A stretch of DNA of 64,000 nt. It comes from Bisporella sp. PMI_857 (lineage: Eukaryota > Ascomycota > Leotiomycetes > Helotiales > Helotiaceae). This document shows positions 47,436 to 60,027 of the stretch, one piece after another. Location: positions 372,001 to 436,000 of the forward strand of contig JAJSPD010000023.1 in NCBI GenBank assembly GCA_021307315.1, in the 5' to 3' direction. Position numbers and translations under genes: made by a program. Below the pieces are notes generated by a model, which was not told the DNA's origin, ran no database searches, and saw only the letters and a list, made by a program, of their open reading frames with translations. Position 1 is the first letter of the stretch, and every line of letters begins with the position of its first letter.

Positions 47436-48031
47436 TTTGGCAATCAATGCAGAGCCTATATGACAAGGATAAATGGTTCAACAAAATTTGCACCTCAGCG
47501 AACAACAATGGCTCTAAAGTTGGAAATCTATTTCGGCTGGAGAAAACAGAAAGATTTTCTGGAAAAGCAGAAAAGGACGGGAGTAATTGTGAGGAAATTT
47601 AAAAAATCTGGAGCAGCAGGCGGTTGAGAAAAAGAAACCGTGAATGAGGTGGGGGTGTTGATCTTGGTGGGATGTGCCTGGAACGAGCCCAAGTCCATGC
47701 TGCACACCTCTTGATTTGATAACTAGCGTTCTGCTTTCCTCAGCCTAATGGTTGTTTTGGTGAAATCTAGCCCTCGGCGAAGGCGGTGAATGTGTTCTTG
47801 GCCTTCAAAAGGTATGAAATTAAAATATCACGACGTTGACATATCAAGACCGAAGAAGTGACGTACAACAAAACCTAATTCCTGAACCTGAAGATAACAG
47901 CTACATCCAATCACCATCTCAGCGCAAAACACAGGTTCAACAGCTTCACCGTCACTAGCGGCAGTCTCAAACGCGCCAACGAGTCACGAATCGCCAGATA
48001 TTAAGCCTCGAAAAACCTCATCGTCACCAAT
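47436..48031. promoter_or_regulatory. Divergent intergenic region between phosphoglycerate mutase and Med9
   Basis: These 596 nt hold promoters for two genes read apart. No clear TATA box was identified; the stretch next to Med9 is C/A-rich, as is common before fungal start codons. Confidence 0.4.
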
Positions 48032-48451
48032 ATGACAACTACTCCATCAGCATCCTTCACCACTGTCCCCTCCAACGCCGTCGCCCCTCTCACAAACCCC
48101 CCTTCCCTCTCTCCAGACGCAATTGATACTCTTCCCGCCCTCGCGGAGATCCTATCACGGCTGTCGAACCTCTCTCCCTCCTCCCTCCCAACCGACACTA
48201 GCACCCCCTCACAAAATGGAGCAGGCACCTTGTCAACGAAGGAAGTGCCTGCTGCGACGGACGGCCTGAAGCATAAAATACAAAAAGCGCGGCAGCAAGT
48301 GAAAGAGTTACCGGACATAGGGCGCAGTGTAGAGGACCAGGAAGAGGAAATTAGGGAGCTGGAGGAGAGGATCAAGAAGCAGAGAGAGTGTTTAAATGGT
48401 TTGAGGGAGGTGGGGAGGGAGATTGAGAGGGGAAGGGAAGGGAAGGTGTGA
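48032..48451 (+). CDS. Mediator complex subunit 9 (Med9), single exon
   Basis: Med9 belongs to the middle module of Mediator, the coactivator that links transcription factors to RNA polymerase II. The intact frame encodes 139 residues. The N-terminus is Ser/Thr/Pro-rich and contains DAIDTLPALAEILSRLSNL, the start of the Med9 core. After a linker, LKHKIQKARQQVKELPDIGR and SVEDQEEEIRELEERIKKQR form a long coiled coil, as expected for the Med4/Med9 heterodimer. The LPDIxR-SVEDQEEEI pattern is what fungal Med9 proteins show. No intron is needed. A 124-codon frame on the opposite strand is a shadow caused by biased composition. Confidence 0.78.
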   Translation: MTTTPSASFTTVPSNAVAPLTNPPSLSPDAIDTLPALAEILSRLSNLSPSSLPTDTSTPSQNGAGTLSTKEVPAATDGLKHKIQKARQQVKELPDIGRSVEDQEEEIRELEERIKKQRECLNGLREVGREIERGREGKV

Positions 48452-48882
48452 GATGGGAAAGATAGCTAAATAGGAGTTCGAGGGAACGCATTGGTAAGAG
48501 CTATGGCATAGGGGACTTAATAGGGTCTATAGGAAGGCATGGTCGGTTCATATCTACGAAGAGATACGTAGCGGCCGAGCTTGACAATCCTCTACCGCAA
48601 GAACCCTATGGGTAGGAGGCCTTGGGATGGCGTGAATTTGATGGAAAGATATTCGGCAAAATCAAGCCCATACCAGGCACATAGTTGATGAATTTGTTAG
48701 TACGCGAGACTGACTGCTGGCAATGAACGTCGGAAGCGCACGGAGCATTGAAGAGAAGATACCCATGAGGACCCTGTAGCCATTGAAAAAAACCCCAAAC
48801 TCCAACGCCATCGCTATAGTTATTTTTGAGCTGCTATGATGCCATGCGAACACATACGGTGTCTCCACAAGGTTGAGCCTGA
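48452..48882. other. Convergent intergenic region between Med9 and tubulin cofactor C
   Basis: These 431 nt contain the 3' ends of both genes. A frame on the minus strand from 49267 to 48662 overlaps the cofactor C exon in another phase and is not a gene. Confidence 0.5.
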
Positions 48883-50197
48883 TTACCTCCTTGCTATTCC
48901 GATCTTCTGTAAAATATCTTCCAGCCCAACTCCCGGGCCACCTGGCACCACATTTTCCCAGATACTCTCGCCCAGTCGCTCGTCTTCTGGTAAAATACTC
49001 CAGTTCGGGCTTGGTTCTGCTTTGATCCATTTGAAGTCGTCCACCTGGTCCCATTGATTTTGCGTATTCTCCTCTGACGCGCCAGCCTAAGTTAAAATTA
49101 GCCTTATGCATAATACGGACATTGCTCTTATGTAGAACCCACATGATACTTAGGAATGGGCGCGAATCGAACATTGTGACAGTCCTCAATGATTGGGCGA
49201 CTCCCACAGAGCAGATAGATGTCGACATTCTTGCAATCATGCATGCGCACCTGTCTTGACGCCACAACTATGACACTATTCTCCACTGCTGTGATATGAG
49301 CTGCTCCAGCCACATGGCCTGCAACAATAAGTGAATCTCTGATATTCTTCAGTGCTAGACCCGCGAATGGTGCTCCATTCGCAGTGGGAACAGACATGTC
49401 GACAATGCATCTATTCATTTTGGTCACAGAACCGGAAGAGGTAGCTCTTGATGCAGAAGAGGGAAGGATTATATGGAGACCAGTATGACCTGAAATGTTG
49501 ACGTTCGTTGCTTGCGAAAAACTGGGCTTACGCACGGGACCGTCGAGGCGTTGCATCTCGTCGTTGTAATTCTTAGACAATGAGGGAAGATCACCGACTG
49601 TATCTCTGAGTTCGCCCGGTGGTGTTCTCAAGTTGGCAGGAGTTGTCGCCATCGATGACTCGTTTGAAGAAAGAAAGCCTGGTCTGGGTTTAAGTCGCTG
49701 TTGAGCAGCTAATTCAGCTGCATCATTTAGAGATATAGCAGAGCCATTCTTTCCTGTCGACTTGAACTGGAATCTTGACTTTGGGGCAAACTTGGATCGA
49801 GTCTCATGCAACTTTTCCGTAAGTGCTTTAACAGCCTGTAGAAGTTAGTATTTTGGCACATAGGTAAGGACTTGGCTATAGACTTGTCCATAAGTTCTCT
49901 GATCATATGCTGGGATATAATCGGATGCATCGGCAACCTCGTTGGAAAGCCTGGAAATCCCAGCGAGACAATGATCAATTGCATCTTGCCTTTCGCCACC
50001 TATCAATGAATGGCTTTCTAGTTGGCTCATTTGTTCTTGGAGCTCTAAGGAGCATTAGCCGAGGAAAAAAACGCTCTATACACTCATTGTGTACCTGTGA
50101 CTTCCTCCTGGAAGTAGCGGTAGAAGCGTTCCTTGATGTCTGACTTGCCGTCCACATTTGGGTTGAATGGAGGCCGTACTCCTAGAGGCTGTTCCAT
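48883..50197 (-). CDS. Tubulin-specific chaperone C (TBCC domain), four exons
   Basis: Cofactor C acts with cofactors D and E to release native alpha/beta-tubulin, serving as GTPase activator for beta-tubulin. Minus-strand exons are 50197-50095, 50044-49884, 49835-49143 and 49086-48883, giving 386 residues. The N-terminal helical domain begins PPFNPNVDGKSDIKERFYRY and includes LSNEVADASDYIPAYDQRT. A disordered linker follows. The C-terminal TBCC beta-helix has GAPFAGLALKNIRDSLIVAG, GAAHITAVENSVIVVASRQV, RMHDCKNVDIYLLCGSRPII and EDCHNVRFAPIPKYH; the arginine in VASRQVR is the expected catalytic finger. The last exon restores NQWDQVDDFKWIKAEPSPNW, typical of this family. The second intron has a GTCTAT donor, weaker than the rest but phase-correct. 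Confidence 0.92.
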
Positions 50198-51035
50198 GAT
50201 GGCAAATTTCCAAATCCCTTGGCGACTTGTGTGAGAGTTGTGATGAAGAAATCTGGTTTACTAGAGTCGGCAATCACCGTATAAGAAGGAATGTCTGATG
50301 GCGACTTTATGCACGAAGAATGGGCATATGACTTCAGTGGCGCTGACAGGTGCCTCATTCATTAAACTTCAAAATGGTGTTCAGGGTCCAGTTCTGCAGG
50401 TAGATCCCCTTTGAAGTACCGACGGGAAGTAGGATGGTTAACGGGCTACTTCCAAGGTCAAGAAAGGAGGTCAAGTTTTGGCTTGCAGACTGTTGGGAGT
50501 GTATTCAAAATTTGATATAACACCATTGGATATTAAGACTCTAGGCTCCTTGTAGTTTCGCATTAGATAGTCGCACAGGATCAAGCTATCATGCTTCTTA
50601 TATTTACGACCATGACCTGACCACTAGAGTTACTGCTGGTCAGGCTCCGTGGGGTGCATGATTGCTACCCCGCTCTAGCTCAGGTGGCCGACGGGCACAG
50701 AGAAAGGTTAGCTTACACGTGACTAGGATTGAGAGGCGGTAGAATGGGAAATTGCTTGTACATAGGCCAGGGGCACACGACTACACTACTCTGAGAGTCT
50801 GATCTGATAACAGAGGTGTAGCATTGGTCTTCTCCTTCTAAAGTCGAAGCAAGTATGAAAGACATATCGCCCGCCTCGACTCCCACGGCCGCCCATTGTA
50901 TGCTAAACCTAGCATAACCTTCAGCCCATGATACATAAGAAAAAGCAAGACCTCTGCGCTGAATAAGCTTCCTGCTTGCGTGCTCGTGCACTGGCGCAAT
51001 GAAATTGACATATATACAATGGCTTTGATATCCTC
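50198..51035. other. Intergenic region, 0.84 kb
   Basis: Promoter side of cofactor C and 3' flank of the complex I subunit. No gene is supported; a 92-codon minus frame at 50713-50991 lacks any motif. Confidence 0.5.
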
Positions 51036-51783
51036 TTAACTTGATGCTGTTGACTTTGCAGGTACATCATAGCCATACTGCTCCTTCAATCTTTGCCTCC
51101 GTCGCTCGTCATAACCAGGTGGATAGATACCTATAGCAATTGGTTAGTTCTTCTTGGTGAGGTAGAGACTACTTCTTAAGCCTACCTCTGCCTTCACCCA
51201 GCTCAGAGAGTGTCTCTTCGATTGGCCGCCGGCGGTTCTTTCTCAATTCTTGCTTCCGCTCAAACTCGTCTACGTTAGGGTCTTTCTTGTATCCAGTTAA
51301 TGCACCTCCTGTGTAATCAAACGCCCCCATTATAGTCGCGACCAATACGCCGTACCCGAGCACCCTAGGTGTTGTCCCAACTGAGAACGCTGTATTAGCA
51401 CACCCTCACCAACAAACTCTCCCAGTTTTCTCACATTTGATGCCCAGTATTGAGCCGGCCACAAATCCACCAAGAGCCGGATTCAAACTATCGTCCTTTT
51501 CTCGTAAATTGGCCGATGCAAATCTGGTAAATTCATATGTGCCTCCCATAGCAGCTACAAAACAATCAGCTCCCTGATTTTAATCCTCAGATGAAGAGCA
51601 ACTACCAAATACTGCAATGGTGCTACCACTTCTGGTAAACACTGATAATGCATTGACATTCTGCTTGGTCAAAACATTCTGAATTGAGGAAACAAAAAGC
51701 CCCGCAATGCCAGTAACCATAGTGCCATTGAGTGCTGCCTTCACAGCATCCTTTGGATGGTATTGATCTTCCTCTGCCGCCAT
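51036..51783 (-). CDS. Mitochondrial complex I subunit, NDUFA11/B14.7-like (Tim17 superfamily), four exons
   Basis: By family this is an accessory membrane subunit of NADH:ubiquinone oxidoreductase in the inner mitochondrial membrane. Minus-strand exons are 51783-51606, 51554-51435, 51380-51186 and 51130-51036, giving 195 residues. It begins EEDQYHPKDAVKAALNGTMV, then GIAGLFVSSIQNVL, AAMGGTYEFTRFASANLREK, LNPALGGFVAGSILGIK and RVLGYGVLVATIMGAFDYTG, four hydrophobic segments with the Gly-rich Tim17-type pattern. The tail IYPPGYDERRRQRLKEQYGY is what I know from fungal 21-kDa complex I subunits. An in-frame ATG further upstream (51930) would add a polar extension; 51783 (MAAEEDQ) is preferred. 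The third intron has a GTGCTAATAC branch site. Tim17-type translocase is the alternative, less likely given the tail. Confidence 0.75.
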
Positions 51784-52285
51784 GTTGACTCGTTTGATTG
51801 AAAGTTGCTGCAATGGATCCCAGAATTGAGTTACTTTGTCGTTAGGTTCAAATGGCTGCTGTCGGCTCCGGCACAACGTTTCTCCAGAACTGCGGTCCCT
51901 GGTGGGTCCTTCCGACACCTCAAAGCTCAATTATATGCGACGACGACGCTAGGCAGCTGCTGGATGAAATATACTTTGAATGCTTTGTTCATAAAGAAAG
52001 AAATTTCGTCTTGTTGATAGTTATCATAGTTCTCCTCTGGGTGAAGGGCCATGCCACGTACCGTCCTCGTAAATTTAGACGCCTCTCTTCGAACCCGTTT
52101 CCGGCAAACAACCAAATTCACACAGCTCTCTTACATCTAATATTTCTCGATTCATAACTGTGTTTATAGGGGGCGTGCGGCGCAAGGAAATATACCATAG
52201 TATTCTGTTACTTTTCGCGACATCTTTCAAATTACGATAGATTGCGGCATCTGCGGACAAAGTCTTTAATGTTGATTGAGCTACG
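51784..52285. promoter_or_regulatory. Divergent intergenic region between complex I subunit and UBP2-like gene
   Basis: These 502 nt separate two genes read apart and contain both promoters. No recognisable element stands out. Confidence 0.4.
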
Positions 52286-55200
52286 ATGAGTCCGGATCTA
52301 TCAAACTTAAAACCAGGACCAGGTGAGCTTTTCCTACCCCGACATCTGTGTTATTTAGATCATGTGTATCCCACAATTACTAACATCACTATCCTTCAGG
52401 AAAAACCACACCACGACTTGTCGCAGACCTCTTAGACTATGATCCACGATACCGGACAGGCAAAAATAGCAGGAACCTCCTGGCACATCCTGCACCTCAT
52501 TTTAAAGGTGTTCCCTTACAGCGGAGAAGGTCGGGAGACTGTCACCATACTCTAGTGAGAAAAGAGCATCAGACCACACCCATAATAAGCCAGCTGGGTG
52601 AGCCCATCAAATACACAGTCGCGGCGGTCTGCACACGATGCAGATGTCATTTCCGCATTTCAGTAGATTTCTCGGGAAGGACGGAAATCAAGGTTCCTTG
52701 TAACCTTTCCGACAAGAAAAATCCACTGCACCATCTTCACGTTGAAGATTCAGAATATCAATCTCCAGACCGAGTCAGAGATCAACCTAATCTACCCCTT
52801 GAATACCACCGCTTTGCTTGTTCTGGGACAAACTGCCCAGTCATCGTCGAGATTGAGATATTCCTGCCTCGGCTCACCGCAGCCCTACTATCACCCATCT
52901 CGGATAATTTTAAGCTGAGAGCTCGTGGAACAAGAGCCATACAGGAAGAGCCAACTAGATATCCAGGACTTGGCCCTTTGTTGGTTTTTCAAGTTTATCT
53001 GAATCTGAAGCAATACCTGCATGATGCATTAGCTACAAAGAGTACAGGCGAGGTCAAACGTATTGCGAAACGAAACAAGAAGTTCTGTCTTGCGTTTGGC
53101 AATGAATGCGATGATCTTTTCAATTACTTAGGCTTCACAGAAACGATAGAGGAAAAAGAGGAAGTATGTCACTAGCTCTTTCATTTGTCTTTGACAGGCT
53201 TACGTTTCGTCTTCGGCTCTCATCTTAGATCGTTCCTCTACATCCAGATTAAGCTAACCTCAATTTGAAGGACGGCGTCGATTATTTCTGGCAGTTGCCC
53301 ACCATAACAGACAACAATCGGAACTTCATTGATGATGTTATTGTAGAATTGAAACAATTAATATCAGATAGGCCACGGGAAGAGACTAGGAATATAGCCC
53401 AACAAATCACCTTTACACCTATTTCTGCCTCCAAGGATATTGAGCGAGTGCTCGGGTTCTACGACTACCCAAAAAGATCCAGATTTGTCGATTTGACAAC
53501 GGAAGAGCATCCATATTACGCAAGTCTTGGGGTAGTAGATGCTTTCACGGACGAGCTTCTTGGATGGGCATATGATCGACAGTGTCAATGCGACCCCCAA
53601 AACAGCCCATATTATCTCGACTGCCTGTATGATCTTGCCACTGGACGCCGTAGCTCTGACCTAGAAACGAAAGTCTCAATAGCTAGCTCGACTGGCGAGC
53701 TCCGCCTAACAGATATTGAAGAAGCATATAAATTCTTCGCTTTAAACCCAAATACCACGGAGGGGGATGATCATATTCTAGGGGTCTTCAATTCGAGGAT
53801 ACAAGCAGCACCAAAACAGGCCGATCAAGCAAGGGCAAGTTTACGCATAATTGGCAAGGCTAGAAATAGCCACAGGATTGAGTCTGTGGCCACGGATAAA
53901 TCTATGTCATATGAGGATGCCCTCACGCTGCTGCCTAATGTAGATGCGAGTACCTCCCCGGAATCTGGTAAGATAATTTTCAAAAACTAGAGACTTAGAG
54001 CAGCGGCGTATTCACTATTGCTACATCTCAACCTGACGGTTAATTGTGCTAGATAGCAAGGCTGACCACATCAATGTCTAGTTCAAGCGGTCGCTATTTC
54101 AGTGCTCTTTGATGACGAAATACCAAATGAGACCAAGAAAAAAGTTCCTTATGCTTTGCTCCTCATAGGAAAGGAGAAAGGGAAGCGAAACGATCTGGAC
54201 GGTCAGGTACGTGTTACTGTTAATTTCACTTGATCATGATATAATGAGTGTTTCTATACGAACGTTGCATTATGGCAATGGCTGATAAATGAAATCTAGG
54301 CTGAACTTCTCAAAGCTGCATTTGACAATTCGTTTGGAAACAGTCTTTTTCAAAGTGATGTTATCGACGCCTATCGCGCCCTTCAGTTGACAAACCGTAG
54401 TGCGCCTGATGAGACTGTTTGGAGTTACCATCTAGAGCTCAAGGAGGTGTATAAGAGTGAGGTCTTTACGATCGCGATGGATCGGAAAAGTACATTTCTC
54501 CTGGCAAAGCTAGATTCGGAACTGGTACCTCAAGGATCAATTAATTCTGCAAACGCACCAGTGGGATTGAACAATATTGGCAATACATGTTATCTCAACA
54601 GCATATTGCAATACTATTACACTGTCAATCCTTTTCGAAATGTCGTAACAGACATCGACAATTATCGCATGGATCTTGATAGTCCTACCATCAGCCAGGA
54701 GATTGATCAAAAGATAGTAGGCGGCAGGAAGATCTCCAGATTAGAAGTCGAGAACGCGCAAAAATGTGAGTAGAGACCCGGAGCTTTACGATCTAACTAA
54801 CCATGAATAGTTGTCTACGAACTCAAAAATCTCTTCGAACAGCTAAAAACTGCATCCACATCATCTGTCGCACCGACAAATGAATTAGCGAATCTCACAC
54901 TCCTCAGCGACGAGAAAGTGGCTTCCATCCGACGGGATTCGGTAGCTAGCCCTAGCAGACCATCTCTAGAATTTTCACAATCCAGAATCCCCGTTTATGG
55001 GCCACAACTTCCTCCAGATGGCTTACCACAGCCGATTCAACAAGTCTCTTCAACTGCTTTGCCCCAGCTTCTCTCACCCGCACCTTCTCCGCCGTCATCC
55101 GAGGTCGGAGACGTAGACATGGTCGACATCCCCACTGAAAAAACCACAACTATTGATGATGATAGTAGCGACACAACTCTTGTTGATAACGAACTCCCTA

Positions 55201-56768
55201 ACTACGAACAAATAAATACGATGAACGTTCCTCTAGACCTGGGAGACCATAAATCCAGAGTTCCTCGACTAGAGAGCCCAACTTCAGACACTGTTGCAAC
55301 GGAGGAAGACGTTGTTATGATCAATGGTGAGAGCACAGTTGACCCATCAATATTAGCGCTTCCTGAATCAGAGAAGCCTCCACCTGTGCCACCTCGGAAA
55401 CAAAAAGACAGCGAGCTATGGGCTTTCGGGGCACAACAGGATGTCACGGAAGTCATAGGGAATGTCCTCTTCCGACTGCAGTGTGCTATTAAGCCAGAAA
55501 GAAGTGATGAAAGTTCGGGAGAGCAGCTGGACCTTATCAGAGATACATTCTATGGCGCCAACGCAACATATACGCAGAAATCTATTATGGAGAGGAAAGT
55601 TGAGCCGTGGGCAAATCTCATCATCTACCCAGACCCTGTCGGAACACGTGATATTTATGCGGCCCTCGATGTGACGTTTGATATGCAGATCGTTGATGTG
55701 GAAAATATGCAAACTCAGCAGTATTCCTCGATCGTCGAATTGCCTCCAGTTCTGCAGATGCATATCCAGCGCACGGCTTTTGATGATGTCACTAAACAAG
55801 CCTGGAAGAACATGAATACAGTTACCTTCCCCGAAACATTATACATGGATCGATATATGGATTCTTCTTCTGATGGTTTGTTGTCACGAAGACAAGAAGC
55901 TTGGGAATGGAAAGCACAACTCCGAAAATTAGAGCAGAGACAGTCTGCATTGAAGCCCAACGATAAACAGACTGTAGTTGATATATTAGAAGCCACGAAA
56001 AGCTTTATTAGCGATATTCAGGAACTGGATGTGGAGGGTATTGATATAGATCCTGGGCTCCATGATGTAAGCAGACTCGTACTCCAATGGCTTTGCACAT
56101 GTTTGAAGCAAGCTCTAATATTTCGTAGGGCCTTGAGGAACGCATACCGGAAGTGCGCGCTGAACTCTACAGTATTGAGCAGCAGATTGCGTCTATCAAG
56201 CAGAAGCTTAAAGAACAATTTACGGATATGACAAAGTATGAGTATCGGCTCCAAACTGTGTTCATCCACAAAGGTGATGCTCGATTCGGTCATTACTGGA
56301 GTAAGTGAACCCTAACAATATAGTTTCTGTCTTTGTACCTTCGATATTATGAGGACATTATTTGCTAATGTCAATTCCTATTAAGTCTATGTGCATGATT
56401 TCGAGAACAATATCTGGCGCGAGTACAACGATGAACGAGTCAGTGAAACCTATGATCTCAAACAGATTTTCGAGAAACACGGGAAAGATGAGGGGACACC
56501 ATACTACCTTGCCTATGTTCGCAGCGCCGACAAAGAGAACCTCGTGAGCGCAGTCGTTAGAGAGGTATTGGAAGTGCCTATTGCGGTTGATGAACAGATT
56601 GCGATGAGCGAGGTCAGCGATGAGAGCGATGGCAATGATGGCAATGATGGAACAAGGACCAAACATGTGGAGAACGTGAGGCCTCGCAACCTGTTACCGA
56701 AGCCACCGCTGCAGCAGTGGGAAAGTATGAGCTATAGCGAGCTTGATGCGAATAAGAAGCCGTGGTAG
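52286..56768 (+). CDS. Ubiquitin carboxyl-terminal hydrolase, UBP2-like, eight exons
   Basis: This cysteine protease removes ubiquitin, often K63-linked chains in yeast Ubp2, where it opposes Rsp5. Exons are 52286-52322, 52400-53163, 53271-53967, 54082-54206, 54300-54765, 54811-56066, 56129-56300 and 56386-56768, giving 1,299 residues. The N-terminal part has AAVCTRCRCHFRISVDFSGR and RFACSGTNCPVIVEIEIFLP, Cys pairs that may bind zinc. GLNNIGNTCYLNSILQYYYT is the Cys box (about C638) and RLQTVFIHKGDARFGHYWIY, spanning the last intron, is the His box (about H1170). ELWAFGAQQDVTEVIGNVLF lies between them, after a long acidic disordered insert typical of UBP2. All seven junctions keep frame. The tail has an acidic GNDGND repeat and ends NLLPKPPLQQWESMSYSELD. 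Confidence 0.93.
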
Positions 56769-57724
56769 ATACCCTGGCTTGCTGGTTTGTGGGTAGCTAA
56801 CTGTATGAATGATGTATTGGCATAGATTTGAGATGAGGGATGAGCAAAAGAGCCATGAGAATAATAGAGTTCATGATGTGTTTTTACTTACTTACCACCT
56901 CCTATTCCCGAACTTTCTGTCTTCATCTTGTAGTAATTGAAGAAAGGAGAACCAGCCTCCATCCAAGACCTTGCGATACTACTCGTCCTGCGCTTTTGCT
57001 GGTTACTTTTCTACTTCTGGCTTTGCTCTGTGGTTGCTGAGCGTGTTCCGTGATGGCGCACGTTGGATACCACGATGGGATCAAGATCGATTGATTATCT
57101 TAGCCGGGCTGAACCAAAGGCGGACAGCTCTAAAGAATACTATGAATGATTTTTGAGGTACCGCGAACTCTCCCACTTCGATAATTATGGTCGCATCTAA
57201 ACTTTTGACATTGGGAAAGGTACTGTTTGGTAAGCTGCCCGGAGGTCGTTCGGCGGATGCTAGGCCCAGCCCAAGATGAACAAGGGCAGCTACAATATAT
57301 CACTCTGACTTTTTACCCTTTCCCTTACCTTTTTTTTGGGGGACGTGAGCTTGCCAGGTAAATCAGATGGTAATGTGGAGTTTGTACTATCCTCATCTAT
57401 CTTGGGGAGTTCAGAGAGGACTGGGTCTGAAAGTTGTAAGCCGCGAGTAATAGCCGCAGAGTTTGTAGAAAGTTAAAATAAGAGAATATATTTGACAGAA
57501 GACGCATACACAATGTACACATTCTTCGATGTGGTTTGCTACCAAGAATTTCAACCAAATGGGTCTTCCCCATCATATTTTCCCTCCAAAAATCCCACAA
57601 AAAGACAAGATGCAGAACGCCAACTCATGTGAGATTACATCCAAACATGTATATCCCCATCCCATCCATCAATCCATTCATCCATCATTATCCTTCATTT
57701 CCTACAACGGTGGAAATCAACTAT
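56769..57724. other. Convergent intergenic region, 0.96 kb
   Basis: 3' flanks of the UBP2-like gene and the membrane protein gene. A T-run followed by a G-run lies near 57330-57345. The plus-strand frames at 57529-57862 are antisense shadows or chance. Confidence 0.5.
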
Positions 57725-60027
57725 CTACATCGCCTTACCCACGCCGTTTCCCACACTCTCAAAACTGATAGGACTAACATTATCCCTATTCCTACTATTC
57801 ACCAACTCCGCATACCCCCTCCCAAAATCCTGACTCCCATTGCTACTTGCGTTGCCTCTTAAACTTGAACTACTGCTCCCCGGGCCCAAGTCAGGTCCTG
57901 GATCGCCCCAATCTCCGAGGCCGGACATGCCGCTTGAGTATTTACTGGATGAAGCACTGTTGATCCGGGGTTGCGCGACGCTTATTATGCGTGGTTGGGC
58001 GCCATTGGAATCAATGGGCCCTGTGGGTGTGCCTCTTACGGAAGTCATGCGTAGTGGATTCGGAAGCAGTGAGTTGTGATAGTCCGTCGAGTCGCGTGCC
58101 GCCATACTTGCTGCTCTAGGTCTGGTTGAGGTGCGGTTATCTACTGGTACAGGAGGTTGTTGAATCGGCCGCCAGAGTTCGGGACGCTCGAGATCGAAGG
58201 GATCGGAGCGGCCTTTTCCTTTGCGGACGTTGGAGCTAAATGTTGAGAATACGGTATCGCGGTAACTGTCCCTGCTTGGTGCAACGGTGGACGGGTATCG
58301 TGAGTGCGCTGCGGTTGACGGTGGTCGATAAGCGGCGCTAGTTAGGGTATATGCTGATTTGTTGTTATTTGCGTCATCGACAGACAGTCCCCGTGAGCGC
58401 CGGATATTAGCGACATAGGTTCGTGGTTTTTGGATAGAGGGTTGAGGTTGTGCGATTGGGTCAGCGAACGGATTTGTTTGTGGGACTTGATTGGATGAGT
58501 TTTGTTGTTTGGATGGCAATGGGTCGGCAAATGGATCAAGAGAACTGAAGTCGAGTCCTAAGCTGCCAAGATTGAGACCTGTGTTCGAGAGAGATGCTCT
58601 GCGACGTTCTGCCTGGAGTTGTAGTTCGCGCTCGGTGGGAAGGAGTGCTGCAAAATCCGTAGCAGCGCTGCCGGCGGCTTGTTTCTCAGACATGCTGCGT
58701 GCCGCAGCAAAAGGATCATAAGGCTCTTTGCGAGTACGAGAACGCCATCCAAAGATAACATTATCGAAGAAGCGATCCCACCAGTTGTCGAAGCGATCCT
58801 TCGCTGTAAGTTTAGGACTATTTGATAGGACCGAGTTATTCCGACTATGTTGAGGAATAGGACCGTCTAGGAATTGCGAATTTCCTCTATTCAAATTCAC
58901 GCTTGGGGTATCACTTCTCTCGGGCACAATCTTAGACTTGAGAGAAGATCCAAATCCAACCACCCCTGCTTTGAATCCTGAAAATCCGTTTGCTATCCTG
59001 TCCGCTTGGTATCCCAATCCCGCCTTGAGTTTTACGCCCCTATTTGTCGGTCCTACAGATGAATTGTCGATCTCATAATAACTCTTCTCCCCAGGTGGTG
59101 GTCCAAGTGGGGTAAGTAATGAGCCTCTCCGGTTTCTCCTCCGCCGCCTACAAAACCACAGTAATGCTCCGATAATCCCTATCACTGCTACTCCCGCTAC
59201 AATACTGCCTACCACTACAGTGTGGCTCTGTGGTCTCGATGATATTCCGGTGGCAGCCGAAGATTCTTGCTCTGCGGAAGAGGCAGTCGTTGGAGATGGT
59301 GTTGGAATAAAAGACACCGACGTGCTTGAGGCAATGGCTTGAAGGCCATTGGAGCCAGCCTGGTTTTGATTCAGAAAAGAAGATGTTGTTGAAGGTTGTG
59401 CGTCACTCAAAGCAATGGCTCTGGAGGTGCTGAATTGTTCGGTGGAAGTTGTTACTTCAAATGCTGGAGTTGTTGAAACAGGTGTTTCTAGAGAGCTTGT
59501 TGTACTTAAAGGCTGCGTCGATGTATCTGTCGATGTGTTTAAATTCGCAGGCAATGCCACTACGGGCGATGGGCTGGTCGCAAACGTACTTTCGACCACA
59601 ATTGGGGACAATGTTGGTAGCGGAACTTCTGTTTCGAAAGAGCTAGTACTCGGAGCCTCAGCGACTGGCGCAGGCGCTGTTGCGACGACTGGAGGAGTAG
59701 TAACAATGGGATCTGGTGATACTTCGGCCGTCGAGGTCGGCTCGGGTGTCTGCACTTCAGGTATTGGAGTCGTTTCTGGCGCGACAAGCTCCGGCGTGCT
59801 TGTCACCACTACCGGTGCTGGTGTTGATGCTTGCTTAGTTGTCGTCGGTTTTGCTTCTGGCTCTTGCGTTTGCCTCGCGGGGGCTGATGTAGTCGCCGCA
59901 TTCCCCCCCTCCTTGCTGTCGATGATGCTGGAGCCGCCGACGCATCTGACCTCGGAATCGCTGTACATCGCTTCCCATTCAGTGTTGTTATGAATTGACC
60001 TGCCGGCAGGTTTGGACTTGTCGACAT
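57725..60027 (-). CDS. Single-pass membrane protein with Ser/Thr/Pro-rich outer part and long cytosolic tail
   Basis: Nearly all of a 2.3-kb minus-strand frame codes. An outer region is very rich in Thr, Ser, Pro and Ala (TTTKQASTPAPVVVTSTPEL), then one membrane helix HTVVVGSIVAGVAVIGIIGA, a basic stop-transfer RRRRRNRR, and about 450 disordered cytosolic residues with SLLTPLGPPPGEKSYYEIDN, NPFADPL repeats and RGKGRSDPFDLERPELWRP-like stretches, ending ESVGNGVGKAM. This resembles fungal wall-stress sensor-like proteins in layout only. The 5' end is uncertain: the long frame lacks an early ATG and opens with TTG, while the best ATG (60027, context CAACATGTC) is in another phase and encodes MSTSPNLPAGQFITTLNGKR, so a short intron around 59890-59970 is likely. 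I do not recognise a named family. Confidence 0.75.

Noticed and set aside
48001..48375. 124-codon minus-strand frame
   Set aside because: Exact antisense of Med9, where the coiled coil and the family pattern are on the plus strand.
48662..49267. 201-codon minus-strand frame
   Set aside because: Overlaps the last exons of tubulin cofactor C in another phase and crosses an intron; the cofactor C frame carries the conserved NQWDQVDDF motif.
59415..59993. 192-codon plus-strand frame rich in Gly, Val and Thr
   Set aside because: Antisense of the Thr/Ser/Pro/Ala-rich part of the membrane protein; low-complexity codons give long open frames on the other strand.
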